This document shows positions 25,433-34,585 of a DNA stretch of 64,000 nucleotides, piece by piece (positions within the stretch are counted from its first letter, which is position 1; every line of letters begins with the position of its first letter). The translations under genes were made by a program, and so were the position numbers. The notes below the pieces were generated by a model. It worked only from the letters and a program-made list of their open reading frames with translations, was not told the origin of the DNA and did not search any database. The stretch is from Ruminococcus sp. (lineage in GTDB: Bacteria > Bacillota > Clostridia > Oscillospirales > Acutalibacteraceae): assembly GCA_022779485.1 (NCBI GenBank), contig JALFTC010000014.1, positions 159,484 through 223,483 on the forward strand. The letters run 5' to 3'.

Positions 25433-26769
25433 TATTTTTCCCCCTCCATTCTTTTGAGAATGTTCCTTGTACTGTAAAGTCCTGTGTAGTTAACAAGAAC
25501 ATACAGGTTGCCTACACCGTCTGCAATTTTATTCCTTATAGCAGTTTCAATATTGCCCTCAAGGTGGGATGGAATGTCAACATACTTTAGCCTTAACCTC
25601 ATATCCTGACACCTAATTCCGCTGACGGTAATGGACTTTATGCTTTCGTCCTTGAACCGGTCAAAATCTACATCCCAAAGCCAAGAAACATCATTTCCGT
25701 CCTGGTCACGGTCGTTGATAAGAATAATTACATCCTTGTCCTTTGGGTCAGCCATAACAGCGTTGATGTTCTGATTAAATCCGGCAGGATTTTTTGCAAG
25801 GTTAAGTTCAACATCGGTTCCCTTTATGTTAAAGTGTTCAATTCTTCCGTTTTCCGGGTTAAAGTGGTCAAGCATTGACTGAAAACCCTTCATATCAACA
25901 CCGGAGTGGCTTGCAACAGCATACACAGCAAGAATGTTGTATATGTTGTAAAAGCCCTTATACCTTGCATTTATGTGGTTGCCCTCAACGGTAAATTCAA
26001 GATGGTCGCCGTGGTGAATGTGTGTAGCAGGGTAGTCAATCTCAGGTCTTTTAAAGCCACATTCAGGGCAAGCGTAGTCACCAAGCTGACTGTAATGGTA
26101 ATAGTTGTAGTGCATTTTTGCACCGCACATAGCACAGAATCTGCCCTCTCTTATTTCGGCATTTTCGTCAGCGTCAAACACCTTTTCGCTTATACCGTAG
26201 GTGATGAACTTGTTTCCGCTTTTTATGGCAAGTGAGTGGGAAAGAGGGTCGTCACCGTTGATTACCAAGGTCATATCAGGTGCCATTTTGATAGCATCAT
26301 CAAGTATTTTTAGGGTTATGTCAATCTCCCCGTAGCGGTCAAGCTGGTCACGGAATATGTTGGTAAGCACCATATAGTCCGGCTTTAGTGTCGGCAAAAC
26401 TCTCTTTGTAGAAACCTCGTCAATCTCAATACAGGCATAGTCGGCATTTAATGTACAGTCATCATCTGTGGCAAGTACAAATGCAGAAACTACACCGTTT
26501 AGCATATTGGAGCCTGTCCTGTTGCAAATCACCTTTTTGCCCTGTGACTGGAGTGTGGTGCAAAGCATATTGTTTGTGGTGGTTTTTCCGTTTGTACCGC
26601 ACACAATATACACCTTTTCTTTGATTTGGTCGGACAAAATTTTCAGGATATTTGGTTCGATTTTTCTTGCGATTAAGCCTGCCCAAGTTACACCCTGCCT
26701 ACCCATTTTCAGGCACAGCTTGGCAACAAATTTGGAAAGCTTTATTGCAAATTTTCCTCTTAGCGTCAT
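25432..26769 (-). CDS. murT: lipid II isoglutaminyl synthase, Mur ligase-like subunit MurT
   Basis: 445 residues of the Mur ligase fold: ATP loop CGTNGKTTTNNM, central domain with a four-cysteine zinc ribbon insert (CAMCG and CPECG) and the C-terminal DUF1727 domain characteristic of MurT. With GatD it converts D-isoglutamate to D-isoglutamine in the peptidoglycan stem peptide. The gene has a good promoter (TTGTTT-N17-TATAAT) and a palindrome at the predicted transcription start. It is first in a two-gene operon ending at the terminator near 24650. Confidence 0.94.
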   Translation of the reverse strand: MTLRGKFAIKLSKFVAKLCLKMGRQGVTWAGLIARKIEPNILKILSDQIKEKVYIVCGTNGKTTTNNMLCTTLQSQGKKVICNRTGSNMLNGVVSAFVLATDDDCTLNADYACIEIDEVSTKRVLPTLKPDYMVLTNIFRDQLDRYGEIDITLKILDDAIKMAPDMTLVINGDDPLSHSLAIKSGNKFITYGISEKVFDADENAEIREGRFCAMCGAKMHYNYYHYSQLGDYACPECGFKRPEIDYPATHIHHGDHLEFTVEGNHINARYKGFYNIYNILAVYAVASHSGVDMKGFQSMLDHFNPENGRIEHFNIKGTDVELNLAKNPAGFNQNINAVMADPKDKDVIILINDRDQDGNDVSWLWDVDFDRFKDESIKSITVSGIRCQDMRLRLKYVDIPSHLEGNIETAIRNKIADGVGNLYVLVNYTGLYSTRNILKRMEGEK

Positions 26770-26788
26770 AGAAACCTCACACTTTACA

Positions 26789-26803
26789 ATGAATATTATT
26801 CAT
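26789..26803. promoter_or_regulatory. 15-bp palindrome at the murT transcription start
   Basis: ATGAATA-T-TATTCAT is a perfect dyad placed 7 bases beyond the murT -10 box, a typical operator position. The regulator is unknown. Confidence 0.45.
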
Positions 26804-26809
26804 AGGCTA

Positions 26810-26838
26810 ATTATACAGTAACTCATTACAAAAAACAA
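26810..26838 (-). promoter_or_regulatory. promoter of murT-gatD
   Basis: On the minus strand TTGTTT (26838-26833) and TATAAT (26815-26810) are spaced by 17 bases. Confidence 0.7.
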
Positions 26839-26847
26839 GTTATGAAG

Positions 26848-27021
26848 TTATGATTCTACTGTGTAAACAAGGTTTTCCCACTTTAGCGAAGTGCCTTCCT
26901 CAATATCCGGTGGCAAAAGTGCCATTGCAACCTGCATAAGGTCATTTTCATCAATGTCTGTCCTTTTTAAAAAAGCATAGTCACCGCTGATTTTCTCAAC
27001 AATATAGTAATATGGTCCCAT
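26848..27021 (-). CDS. DUF3006-like small protein
   Basis: 57 residues with a strong AAAGGAGG site 6 bases before the ATG. The sequence opens MGPYYYIVEKISGDYAFLKR and ends LLPPDIEEGTSLKWENLVYT..., matching the pattern of DUF3006 proteins (a short beta-rich domain, YIVDRFEGDYAVL...LPEGxxEGDxL). Such proteins often accompany secreted nucleases or transporters, but none is adjacent. It lies between the TraX-like gene and murT on the same strand. Function unknown. Confidence 0.7.
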   Translation of the reverse strand: MGPYYYIVEKISGDYAFLKRTDIDENDLMQVAMALLPPDIEEGTSLKWENLVYTVES

Positions 27022-27045
27022 AGTAAACCTCCTTTATTACATTTT

Positions 27046-27762
27046 TTACAGTACCCCTAATAATCTCTTTATAGCCAAAATTATTACAATATGCAAAGGG
27101 TAGTATATGTGGAAAAGGTATTTGATTTTCAGTTTTCCTCTTTTTCCGCTGTATAAAGCAATGGGAATTACGGAAAGCAGACACCACCACTGTATTGGTG
27201 CAAGTGAAATACTTAGGAAAACAAGACCTAAGGTGAACATCAAAAGCTTTAGCAACTTGTTTTCAAATATGTACACCATAACCGGTAGCATAACACCAAA
27301 AAATCCGTAGTCAATGTGGAAATCCCATTTAATAAATTCTCCCGGCAGTTCACCGCAGATGATTAAAACAAATATTATTCCCGTTAGGGGAATTACCCAA
27401 TTATAGTTATTTTGACTGCGTAGTGAGTAGTCAAAAGCATAGATAAGTCCTATTGAAAGGCTAAAAGTAATCAGCACATTCATACGGGTTGAGTCGGACA
27501 GCAGAAAAATAAAAATCTGCAAAATAACACCCTCAATGAATATAGTGAGGAGATATTTTAGCCTGTTTTTTGTGTATTTGCACCCTTCGGCAATCATATA
27601 TGCAAAAATAGGGAAAGCGAGTCTGCCCATAATCCTAAGCAGGGTGCAGTCATTTAGTATATGTATGCCTATGTGGTCAACAGTCATACATATAAGGGCA
27701 AACATCTTTAGTGCGTTGCCCGAAATAACCCCTTGACTGATTTTATCTGTTAATTCCTTCAT
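27046..27762 (-). CDS. TraX-family membrane protein
   Basis: 238 residues, very hydrophobic, with about seven or eight membrane segments. The opening GNALKMFALICMTVDHIG followed by LRIMGRLAFPIFAYMIAEG is the signature of TraX proteins, which acetylate pilin in F plasmids; chromosomal Firmicutes members are probably acyltransferases of unknown target. The frame extends 16 codons upstream, but AAGGAG lies 6 bases before the ATG at 27762. The gene ends 24 bases before the small DUF3006-like gene, so they may be co-transcribed. Confidence 0.85.
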   Translation of the reverse strand: MKELTDKISQGVISGNALKMFALICMTVDHIGIHILNDCTLLRIMGRLAFPIFAYMIAEGCKYTKNRLKYLLTIFIEGVILQIFIFLLSDSTRMNVLITFSLSIGLIYAFDYSLRSQNNYNWVIPLTGIIFVLIICGELPGEFIKWDFHIDYGFFGVMLPVMVYIFENKLLKLLMFTLGLVFLSISLAPIQWWCLLSVIPIALYSGKRGKLKIKYLFHIYYPLHIVIILAIKRLLGVL

Positions 27763-27781
27763 TTCAAGCTCCTTTTCCACA

Positions 27782-27810
27782 ATTATATCATTACAAAGCT
27801 GATAATACAA
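27782..27810 (-). promoter_or_regulatory. promoter of the TraX-like gene
   Basis: On the minus strand TTGTAT (27810-27805) and TATAAT (27787-27782), spacing 17. Confidence 0.6.
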
Positions 27811-27943
27811 TGGACTATAGAAATACCAATTTAAAAATTAAAATTAAGTTCAAATAATTTTTAAGTTTTATTGTATAATATTGTCAAATATATGGTGTGT
27901 AAGTTGTGCGTACTGACAAATATATTTTTATTCCTTTCTTGCC

Positions 27944-27972
27944 TTGTGTTTTTGGCAAAAAAAAGATATAAT
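27944..27972 (+). promoter_or_regulatory. promoter of the 28028 gene
   Basis: TTGTGT (27944-27949) and TATAAT (27967-27972), spacing 17, 55 bases before the start. Confidence 0.65.
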
Positions 27973-28027
27973 TATCTTGGATATTGCTATATGTAAAGAC
28001 ATATTTATTTTTCGTGGAGGATTTTTG

Positions 28028-29140
28028 ATGAAAAATAACATTGTGAAAAAAATTATGTCACTGCTTTTGCTTTTTATAATTTTGCTGGGTACAGGAGTTT
28101 TGTCTGTATCGGCAGAGGAGCAAACTCAGTACACCATAGATGAACTGAAATTGACGCTAAAGCTACCCTCATCAATGGATGTGGTTACAAGGAATGTTTC
28201 CACCAATGATGAGGTGTATAAAAAGCACCAAACAAATATTGATAGCCTTGTTGACTACAACATTTATCTTCAAGCATTTTCACAGGACAACAATCAAGTC
28301 TTTACCCTTACAATGAATCAGGACGAAAACAGTAAGGAAGTGAAGAATTACAATACACTCAGCGAAGAACAGCTTGATGAAATTAAAGAAAATTATATTA
28401 AGGAAGAAAACTGTAAAAGCTGTTCAATGGACAAGTACAACGATATAATTTACTTTGACTCAATCATCAACACACCAAAGGATGATGAAATCATTTATGT
28501 AACCCAAGCAGATACCTTGGTTAACGGAATGTATGTTCACTTTACATTGCAGTCACAGGACGGAGAGATTGATGGGGAGGACAAGGAACTGATGAACTCA
28601 ATCCTTGACAGCGCCGTATTTGAGCTTGAGGGTGACGGTAAGCTGAACAGTACAATAATGACCTTTATTTGGGTTGTTGTAATTGTGCTTGTGGTTGTTA
28701 TTGTTGCATTAATCATATTTATGCTCATTAAAAAGAGAAGACGAGAGAATATGCTTAGGGCAATGGACAGTGAGCTGTATGTTGGCGACAGAGAAGAACG
28801 CCGTGCACAGCAGGAAACAAGACGAAACCGCAACACCGCAACAGGTGCAGACAGACCTGATGCATTCTTTGACGGAGTTGACGGACTGGAGTCCTCAGAA
28901 AACATAGATAAAATTGAGAGGGAACTCATTAGAGAGGCTCACAGAAACGCCGAAGAATACGCCACAAAGGAGATTTACGACAACACAGAGGAATACGGCA
29001 AGGAGCATACAAATTACCGTGAATTCCTTGGAGAAAAGGAAAGACGAAATCCCCAAAAACCCGGTAAAAATAAAGACGGAAGAAAGTCGTCAAAGAATAA
29101 TTCATATAATAACAGAGGAAACTCCTCCAGAAAATTTTAA
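28028..29140 (+). CDS. exported single-span membrane protein of unknown function
   Basis: 370 residues. A signal peptide (about 1-28, ending VSA) is followed by an extracytoplasmic domain of about 170 residues, a membrane helix (about 205-230, WVVVIVLVVVIVALIIFML) and a long, highly charged cytoplasmic tail rich in Arg, Glu and Asn ending GNSSRKF. I recognise no family. The GTGGAGGA site 5 bases before the ATG at 28028 decides the start over the longer frame. It ends two bases before the pyrC start, so pyrC is probably translated by coupling to it. Confidence 0.75.
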   Translation: MKNNIVKKIMSLLLLFIILLGTGVLSVSAEEQTQYTIDELKLTLKLPSSMDVVTRNVSTNDEVYKKHQTNIDSLVDYNIYLQAFSQDNNQVFTLTMNQDENSKEVKNYNTLSEEQLDEIKENYIKEENCKSCSMDKYNDIIYFDSIINTPKDDEIIYVTQADTLVNGMYVHFTLQSQDGEIDGEDKELMNSILDSAVFELEGDGKLNSTIMTFIWVVVIVLVVVIVALIIFMLIKKRRRENMLRAMDSELYVGDREERRAQQETRRNRNTATGADRPDAFFDGVDGLESSENIDKIERELIREAHRNAEEYATKEIYDNTEEYGKEHTNYREFLGEKERRNPQKPGKNKDGRKSSKNNSYNNRGNSSRKF

Positions 29141-29142
29141 GG

Positions 29143-30429
29143 GTGATTAATATTAATAATCTTATCATTGAAAATGTCAGAGTAATATCTCCGGCTGAAA
29201 ACAAAGACAAAATCACAAATATATATATCCGCAGCGGAAAAATCGCAGAGCCTTTCAAAGCAGAGGAAAGTGACACTGTGATTGACGGCAAAGGTCTTGT
29301 GGCTATGCCCGGCCTTGTTGACCTTCATGTGCATCTCAGGGACCCGGGTCAGACAGATAAAGAGGATATTGTTTCAGGTACAAATGCCGCCGCCGCAGGT
29401 GGTGTAACAAGCCTGTTGTGTATGCCAAACACAGACCCAACCATTGATAACGCAGGTGTTATCAGCTATATCCTTGACAAGGCTAAAAATTGCAAGTCAA
29501 GAGTTTATGTTGCGGCATCAATAACAAAGGGCTTAAAGGGTAAGGAGGCAACCGACCTTTTATCCCTTAGAAAAGCCGGTGCCATAGGTCTTTCCGATGA
29601 CGGCAGACCTGTCCTTGACCCAAAGATTATGGCAGAGGCAATGAAAAATGCCCCTAAGCTTGGTATGACCGTTGTTGCTCATTGTGAGGATTTATCCCTT
29701 GCCGAGGGTGGCAAGATTAATGAGGGCAAAATGTCAGAAAAGTTTGGCATTAAGGGAATACCAAATGATGCCGAAAACAACGGTACCGAAAGGGAAATTA
29801 TCCTTGCCGAAAAAACCGATTCACCGGTTCACATTTGTCATGTCAGCACAAAAGAATCTGTTGAACTCATTAGAAAAGCAAAGAAAAGGGGAGTGAAGGT
29901 GACAGCCGAAACAGCCCCTCATTACTTCACCCTTACAGAGGATGCCTTGGAAAGCAAGAATGCGGATTACAGAATGAATCCTCCACTTAGGACAGAGGAG
30001 GACAGAAAGGCGATAATTGAAGGCCTTTTGGACGGAACTATTGACTGCATTGCAACTGACCACGCACCTCATACAGAGAAGGATAAGGCTGACTTTGTAA
30101 AAGCGCCAAACGGCTCAATAGGTATGGAAACCAGCCTTGCCGTCACACTTACACAGCTTTATCACAATGGAAAGTTTTCCCTTATGGATATTGCAGGGCT
30201 TATGAGTACTGCTCCTGCAAACATTCTGAAAATAAACGCAGGAACAATCAAAACAGGCGCAAATGCCGACATTGCCCTGGTTGATGTAAACAAGGTTTGG
30301 ACTGTGGACAGAGAAAAACTCCACGGAAAAAGCAAAAACACTCCTTTCCACGGTATGGAAATGAAGGGCAAGGTGGTTATGACTATCCTTGAGGGTAAAA
30401 TTGTTTTTGATGATACAAAAAGTAATTAA
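29143..30429 (+). CDS. pyrC: dihydroorotase
   Basis: 428 residues, class I dihydroorotase. The zinc site appears as VDLHVHLRDPGQ, with further ligands in HCED, HICHVST and ATDHAPH. It closes carbamoyl aspartate to dihydroorotate in pyrimidine synthesis. GTG is the only sensible start, placed two bases after the previous stop with little Shine-Dalgarno, so translation probably depends on coupling. pyrE and pyrF follow; aspartate carbamoyltransferase and pyrD are not in this window. Confidence 0.94.
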   Translation: MININNLIIENVRVISPAENKDKITNIYIRSGKIAEPFKAEESDTVIDGKGLVAMPGLVDLHVHLRDPGQTDKEDIVSGTNAAAAGGVTSLLCMPNTDPTIDNAGVISYILDKAKNCKSRVYVAASITKGLKGKEATDLLSLRKAGAIGLSDDGRPVLDPKIMAEAMKNAPKLGMTVVAHCEDLSLAEGGKINEGKMSEKFGIKGIPNDAENNGTEREIILAEKTDSPVHICHVSTKESVELIRKAKKRGVKVTAETAPHYFTLTEDALESKNADYRMNPPLRTEEDRKAIIEGLLDGTIDCIATDHAPHTEKDKADFVKAPNGSIGMETSLAVTLTQLYHNGKFSLMDIAGLMSTAPANILKINAGTIKTGANADIALVDVNKVWTVDREKLHGKSKNTPFHGMEMKGKVVMTILEGKIVFDDTKSN

Positions 30430-30442
30430 TATTTGATAGAAC

Positions 30443-30488
30443 TCAAGGAAACAGACCACAAAGCAAATTTTGTGGTGTATTTCCTTGA
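30443..30488 (+). promoter_or_regulatory. two-stem hairpin between pyrC and pyrE
   Basis: The lower stem TCAAGGAAA/TTTCCTTGA (9 bp) and the upper stem CCACAAA/TTTGTGG (7 bp) are separated by a symmetric 4x4 internal loop, with a six-base loop (gcaaat). There is no T-run. It may be an attenuator or processing signal within the pyr operon; it does not match the PyrR binding consensus I know. Confidence 0.55.
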
Positions 30489-30516
30489 TGAAATATAATA
30501 AATAAGGAGAAGAAAG

Positions 30517-31182
30517 ATGGGTAAGGAGCTAACTTACAAGGAAGAATTTATTAAATTTATGGTAGAGGGAGGAATCCTCCGTTTCGGAGAATTTACACTG
30601 AAAAGCGGAAGACTTTCTCCATACTTTATCAATACAGGCAACTACAAAACAGGCTCACAGATTTCCAAGCTTGGGGAATTTTATGCCGAATGTATTATGG
30701 ATAATGAGATTAAGGGTGACGCAATCTTTGGCCCTGCATACAAGGGTATTCCACTGGCTATTGCAACAGGAATTATCCTCAACAACAAGTTCGGTGTTGA
30801 TATGAACTACTGCTTTGACAGAAAAGAAGTCAAGGACCACGGTGAGGGCGGTATGATTATCGGCTATCAGTTTGGGGACAACGACACACTGATTTTTGTT
30901 GATGATGTTATCACCTCAGGTAAGGCTCTAAGAGAGTCTATGGAAAAGATTAAGGGTATGTGCTCTGCAAAGGTTACTGATATGGTTATTTCCGTTGACA
31001 GAATGGAAATCGGCAAGGGCGGTGAAAAGTCTGCCGTTCAGGAGGTAGAGGATGAATTTGGCATTAAGGTTCATTCCGTTGTAACAATGGACGACATTAT
31101 TTCAGCCATTGAAAAGGGTGTTGTCGAGGGCAAGGAGCATCTTGACGCCATGAAGAAGTACAGAGAAACATACGGAGTATAA
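30517..31182 (+). CDS. pyrE: orotate phosphoribosyltransferase
   Basis: 221 residues. The PRPP-binding motif is LIFVDDVITSGKALRES, and the KSGRLSPYFINTG segment near the start is typical of PyrE. It joins orotate to PRPP, giving OMP. It has a clear AAGGAG site and lies between pyrC and pyrF, 13 bases before the latter, in the order of the pathway. Confidence 0.95.
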   Translation: MGKELTYKEEFIKFMVEGGILRFGEFTLKSGRLSPYFINTGNYKTGSQISKLGEFYAECIMDNEIKGDAIFGPAYKGIPLAIATGIILNNKFGVDMNYCFDRKEVKDHGEGGMIIGYQFGDNDTLIFVDDVITSGKALRESMEKIKGMCSAKVTDMVISVDRMEIGKGGEKSAVQEVEDEFGIKVHSVVTMDDIISAIEKGVVEGKEHLDAMKKYRETYGV

Positions 31183-31195
31183 TAGGAGAATAAAA

Positions 31196-32134
31196 ATGTC
31201 ATTTGATAGATTGATTGAAAAAATTGTAGAAATGCAAAACCCCACAGTTGCAGGTCTTGACCCAAAGCTTGCATACATTCCCGAAAAAATCAAAGAGGAG
31301 TCCTTCAAAAAATACGGCAAAACCCTTGAGGGTGCGGCTGATGCAATTTTGACCTTTAACAAAGGGCTTATTGATGAGCTTTGCGATGTTGTTCCTGCAA
31401 TCAAGCCACAGTGCGCATACTACGAAATGTACGGTTGGTATGGTGTTCGTGCTTTGGACGAAACAATAAAGTATGCTAAGTCAAAGGGTATGTTTGTTAT
31501 TACAGACGGTAAGAGAAACGACATCGGCACAACAATGGAGGCATACGCAGTTGCTCACCTTGGAGAAACTGATGTTGACGGAGTTAAGGAGGAGGCTTTC
31601 GGCGCAGACGCCCTAACTGTAAACGGTTACTTAGGCACAGACGGAATCAGCCCTTTGCTTGATATTTGCAAGGATAAGGACAAAGGTATATTTGTTCTTG
31701 TAAAAACCTCAAACCCATCATCAGGAGAACTGCAAAATCTTGAATTCAGAAGTGACGAAACAGTTTACCTTCATATGGGCAAAATGTGTGAGCATTGGGG
31801 CGAAACAACTGTTGGAAAATACGGTTACACCGGTGTAGGTGCTGTTGTGGGCGCTACATATCCCGAAATGCTTACAGAACTTAGAACTGAACTGCCAAAG
31901 ACATTTTTCCTTGTTCCCGGCTACGGTGCACAGGGTGGCGGTGCAAAGGACTGCCAGGGTGCTTTTGATGAAAAGGGAATCGGCGCCATTGTAAACTCCT
32001 CACGAGGTATAATGTGCGCATGGCAAAAAGAAGATGGTCTTGACCCTATGGATTACGCAAAAGCCGCAAGGAGAGAGGCAATCCGTATGAGAGATGACCT
32101 GAAATCTGTAATAGGCGAAATGAAACTCGGTTAA
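31196..32134 (+). CDS. pyrF: orotidine 5'-phosphate decarboxylase, type 2
   Basis: 312 residues, the longer type 2 form. The active site is VITDGKRNDIGTT, with the NPTVAGLDPKLAYIPE opening and the C-terminal NSSRGI phosphate loop. It makes UMP from OMP, ending de novo UMP synthesis. It is last in the pyrC-pyrE-pyrF operon; a new promoter follows at once. Confidence 0.96.
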   Translation: MSFDRLIEKIVEMQNPTVAGLDPKLAYIPEKIKEESFKKYGKTLEGAADAILTFNKGLIDELCDVVPAIKPQCAYYEMYGWYGVRALDETIKYAKSKGMFVITDGKRNDIGTTMEAYAVAHLGETDVDGVKEEAFGADALTVNGYLGTDGISPLLDICKDKDKGIFVLVKTSNPSSGELQNLEFRSDETVYLHMGKMCEHWGETTVGKYGYTGVGAVVGATYPEMLTELRTELPKTFFLVPGYGAQGGGAKDCQGAFDEKGIGAIVNSSRGIMCAWQKEDGLDPMDYAKAARREAIRMRDDLKSVIGEMKLG

Positions 32135-32139
32135 TATAG

Positions 32140-32168
32140 TTGACTTTAACCAATTAAAGGAATATAAT
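32140..32168 (+). promoter_or_regulatory. promoter of serC-serA
   Basis: TTGACT (32140-32145) and TATAAT (32163-32168), spacing 17, 58 bases before serC. A TTAACC-TTA-GGGTTAA dyad at about 32182-32197 lies in the leader. Confidence 0.8.
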
Positions 32169-32226
32169 TTAATATGACCTTTTAACCTTAGGGTTAATAT
32201 AGATAAATGATAAGGAGATAATAAAA

Positions 32227-33312
32227 ATGTCAAGGGTATATAACTTTTCGGCAGGTCCATCAATGCTGCCTGAGTCAGTATTAAAAAAAGCGGCATCAGA
32301 AATGCTGGATTATCAGGGCAGTGGACAGTCCGTAATGGAAATGTCACACAGAAGCAAGGAGTTCGGTGGAATTATCGAGGAATGTGAAGCTCTTATGAGA
32401 GAGGTAATGAACATTCCCGACAACTACAAGGTACTGTTCTTACAGGGCGGTTGTTCCTCGCAGTTTGCAATGGTTCCAATGAACCTTATGACAAAGAATG
32501 GAAAGGCTGACTATGTTGTTACAGGTCAGTGGGCTAAAAAGGCGGCTAAAGAGGCTGCAAGATACGGAGAAGTCAACATTGTTGCATCATCAGAGGACAA
32601 AACCTTCTCATACATTCCAAAGCTTGATAAGTCCACATTCTCAAAGGATGCCGACTACTTCTACATTTGTATGAACAACACAATCTACGGTACAGTTTAT
32701 CACGAACTGCCCGACACAGGCGATATTCCACTTGTTGCAGATATTTCTTCCTGCATTATGAGTGAGCCTATTGATGTAAGCAAGTTTGGTTGCCTTGTTG
32801 CAGGCGCACAGAAGAACCTTGCCCCAGCCGGTCTTACCATTGTAATCATTCGTGAGGATTTGGTTGGCAACGCAATGGACATCACACCTACAATGTTCAA
32901 CTATCAGACTCATGTTGACGCAGGTTCAATGTTCAACACACCGCCTTGCTACACAATTTATATGGCTAAGCTTGTTCTTGAATGGATTAAGAACGAGGTG
33001 GGCGGTCTTGAAAAGATGAAGGAGCTTAACGAGAAAAAGGCAGAACTTCTATACGGTTTCCTTGACAGCTCAAAGCTGTTTAAGGGTACTGTTGTAAAAG
33101 AGGACAGAAGCCTTATGAATGTTCCTTTCGTTACAGGCGACAAGGAGCTTGACGCAAAGTTTGTTGCCGAGGCTAAGGACGCAGGCTTTGTAAACATCAA
33201 GGGTCACCGTTCAGTCGGCGGTATGAGAGCCTCTATCTACAACGCAATGCCATATGAGGGTGTTGAAAAGCTGGTTGAATTTATGAAGAAGTTTGAAGAG
33301 GAAAACGCATAA
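32227..33312 (+). CDS. serC: phosphoserine aminotransferase
   Basis: 361 residues, class V PLP aminotransferase. The start RVYNFSAGPSMLPESVLKKA and the lysine in VAGAQKNLAPAGL are SerC signatures. It transaminates 3-phosphohydroxypyruvate to phosphoserine. It has an AAGGAG site and its own promoter; serA follows after 50 bases, so the two first steps of serine synthesis are co-expressed. No serB is present nearby. Confidence 0.96.
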   Translation: MSRVYNFSAGPSMLPESVLKKAASEMLDYQGSGQSVMEMSHRSKEFGGIIEECEALMREVMNIPDNYKVLFLQGGCSSQFAMVPMNLMTKNGKADYVVTGQWAKKAAKEAARYGEVNIVASSEDKTFSYIPKLDKSTFSKDADYFYICMNNTIYGTVYHELPDTGDIPLVADISSCIMSEPIDVSKFGCLVAGAQKNLAPAGLTIVIIREDLVGNAMDITPTMFNYQTHVDAGSMFNTPPCYTIYMAKLVLEWIKNEVGGLEKMKELNEKKAELLYGFLDSSKLFKGTVVKEDRSLMNVPFVTGDKELDAKFVAEAKDAGFVNIKGHRSVGGMRASIYNAMPYEGVEKLVEFMKKFEEENA

Positions 33313-33362
33313 TTTCAAAGGCTATATTGGTATAAAACATATTTGTTAGGAGATTTACTGAA

Positions 33363-34481
33363 ATGTTTAATGTACTTACTTTAAATAAGATTGCCAAGTG
33401 TGGCACAGACAGACTGGGTGATAACTACAATGTGTCAGACCAGTGTGACGCACCTGAGGCTGTTCTTGTTCGTTCAGCGTCAATGCACGAAATGGAAATG
33501 CCCGAAAGCCTCCTTGCTATTGCAAGAGCAGGTGCAGGTGTAAACAACATTCCTATTAAGGATTGTGCAGAAAAGGGTATTGTAGTTTTCAATTCCCCGG
33601 GCGCTAACGCAAATGCTGTTAAGGAGCTTGTTATTGCAGGTCTTTTGATGTCATCAAGAAAGATTGTTAGCGGTATCGAGTGGGCAAAAACCCTAAAGGG
33701 CAACGGCGACCAGGTTGGTAAAATGGTAGAAAAGGGCAAGTCAAACTTTGCAGGCCCTGAAATCACAGGCAAAACACTTGGTATTATCGGCCTTGGCGCT
33801 ATCGGCATCAAGGTTGCCAATGCGGCTTCTGCCCTTGGTATGAGTGTTGTTGGTTGTGACCCTTACCTGAGTGACGCTAACAAAGCAAAGCTTAACGATT
33901 GCACTATCGTTGAAACTAACGATGATGTATATAAGGTTGCCGACTATATCACTGTTCATGTTCCACTTAATGACGGAACTCGTGGTATGATTAACAGCGA
34001 ATCCATTGACAAGATGAAGGACGGCGTAAGGATTCTCAACTACAGCCGTGACGGTCTTGTTGTTTCTGCCGACATTCTTTCTGCCCTCAACAGCGGAAAA
34101 ATGAGCGCATATGTAACAGACTTTGCAACAGACGACATTCTGGGTGAAGAGGGTGTTATCGCAATGCCTCACCTTGGCGCATCTACACCTGAAAGTGAAG
34201 ATAACTGTGCTATTATGGCTGCTGACGAGGTTAAGGATTACCTTGAAAACGGTAATATTGTAAATTCAGTTAATTTGCCTTGCGTTTCCAAGGACAAAAC
34301 AGGCGGTACAAGAGTTTGCGTAATTGCAAAGGCAGATGTTAATGTTGAGGATGTTAAAAAGGCAACAGGCTCCGAAGATGTTGCAGTTGGCACAAGGGGC
34401 GACTTCTGCTATATGATTATCGACAACGCAACATCATCACAGGTTGATGTTGAGGGTGTAATCAGAGTAAGAACTCTATAA
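33363..34481 (+). CDS. serA: D-3-phosphoglycerate dehydrogenase, short form
   Basis: 372 residues. The substrate and NAD domains are recognisable: RAGAGVNNIP, LGIIGLGAIGIKVA (Rossmann motif), NYSRDGLV and MPHLGASTPESE (catalytic His). The C-terminal part after about 310 is a short, divergent region rather than a full regulatory domain, as in other Clostridia. It oxidises 3-phosphoglycerate to start serine synthesis. It is co-transcribed with serC and followed by a hairpin at about 34506-34551. Confidence 0.93.
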   Translation: MFNVLTLNKIAKCGTDRLGDNYNVSDQCDAPEAVLVRSASMHEMEMPESLLAIARAGAGVNNIPIKDCAEKGIVVFNSPGANANAVKELVIAGLLMSSRKIVSGIEWAKTLKGNGDQVGKMVEKGKSNFAGPEITGKTLGIIGLGAIGIKVANAASALGMSVVGCDPYLSDANKAKLNDCTIVETNDDVYKVADYITVHVPLNDGTRGMINSESIDKMKDGVRILNYSRDGLVVSADILSALNSGKMSAYVTDFATDDILGEEGVIAMPHLGASTPESEDNCAIMAADEVKDYLENGNIVNSVNLPCVSKDKTGGTRVCVIAKADVNVEDVKKATGSEDVAVGTRGDFCYMIIDNATSSQVDVEGVIRVRTL

Positions 34482-34505
34482 GAACTATAAAAACTGTATA
34501 ATTTC

Positions 34506-34554
34506 CGTTTTCCCCGGGCGAAAATTCATAAACAGGAAACGGTTTTATAAAAAA
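34506..34554 (+). terminator. probable terminator after serA
   Basis: The stem ccgttttcc/ggaaacgg has one bulged T and a long AT-rich loop, followed by ttttat. It is weaker than the other terminators here. Confidence 0.5.
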
Positions 34555-34585
34555 ATAAAAATTTTCATAAAAAAGGGAGGACTCT

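Noticed and set aside
30443..30488. PyrR-binding attenuator
   Set aside because: The hairpin loop and internal loop do not match the PyrR consensus, and no terminator with T-run follows.
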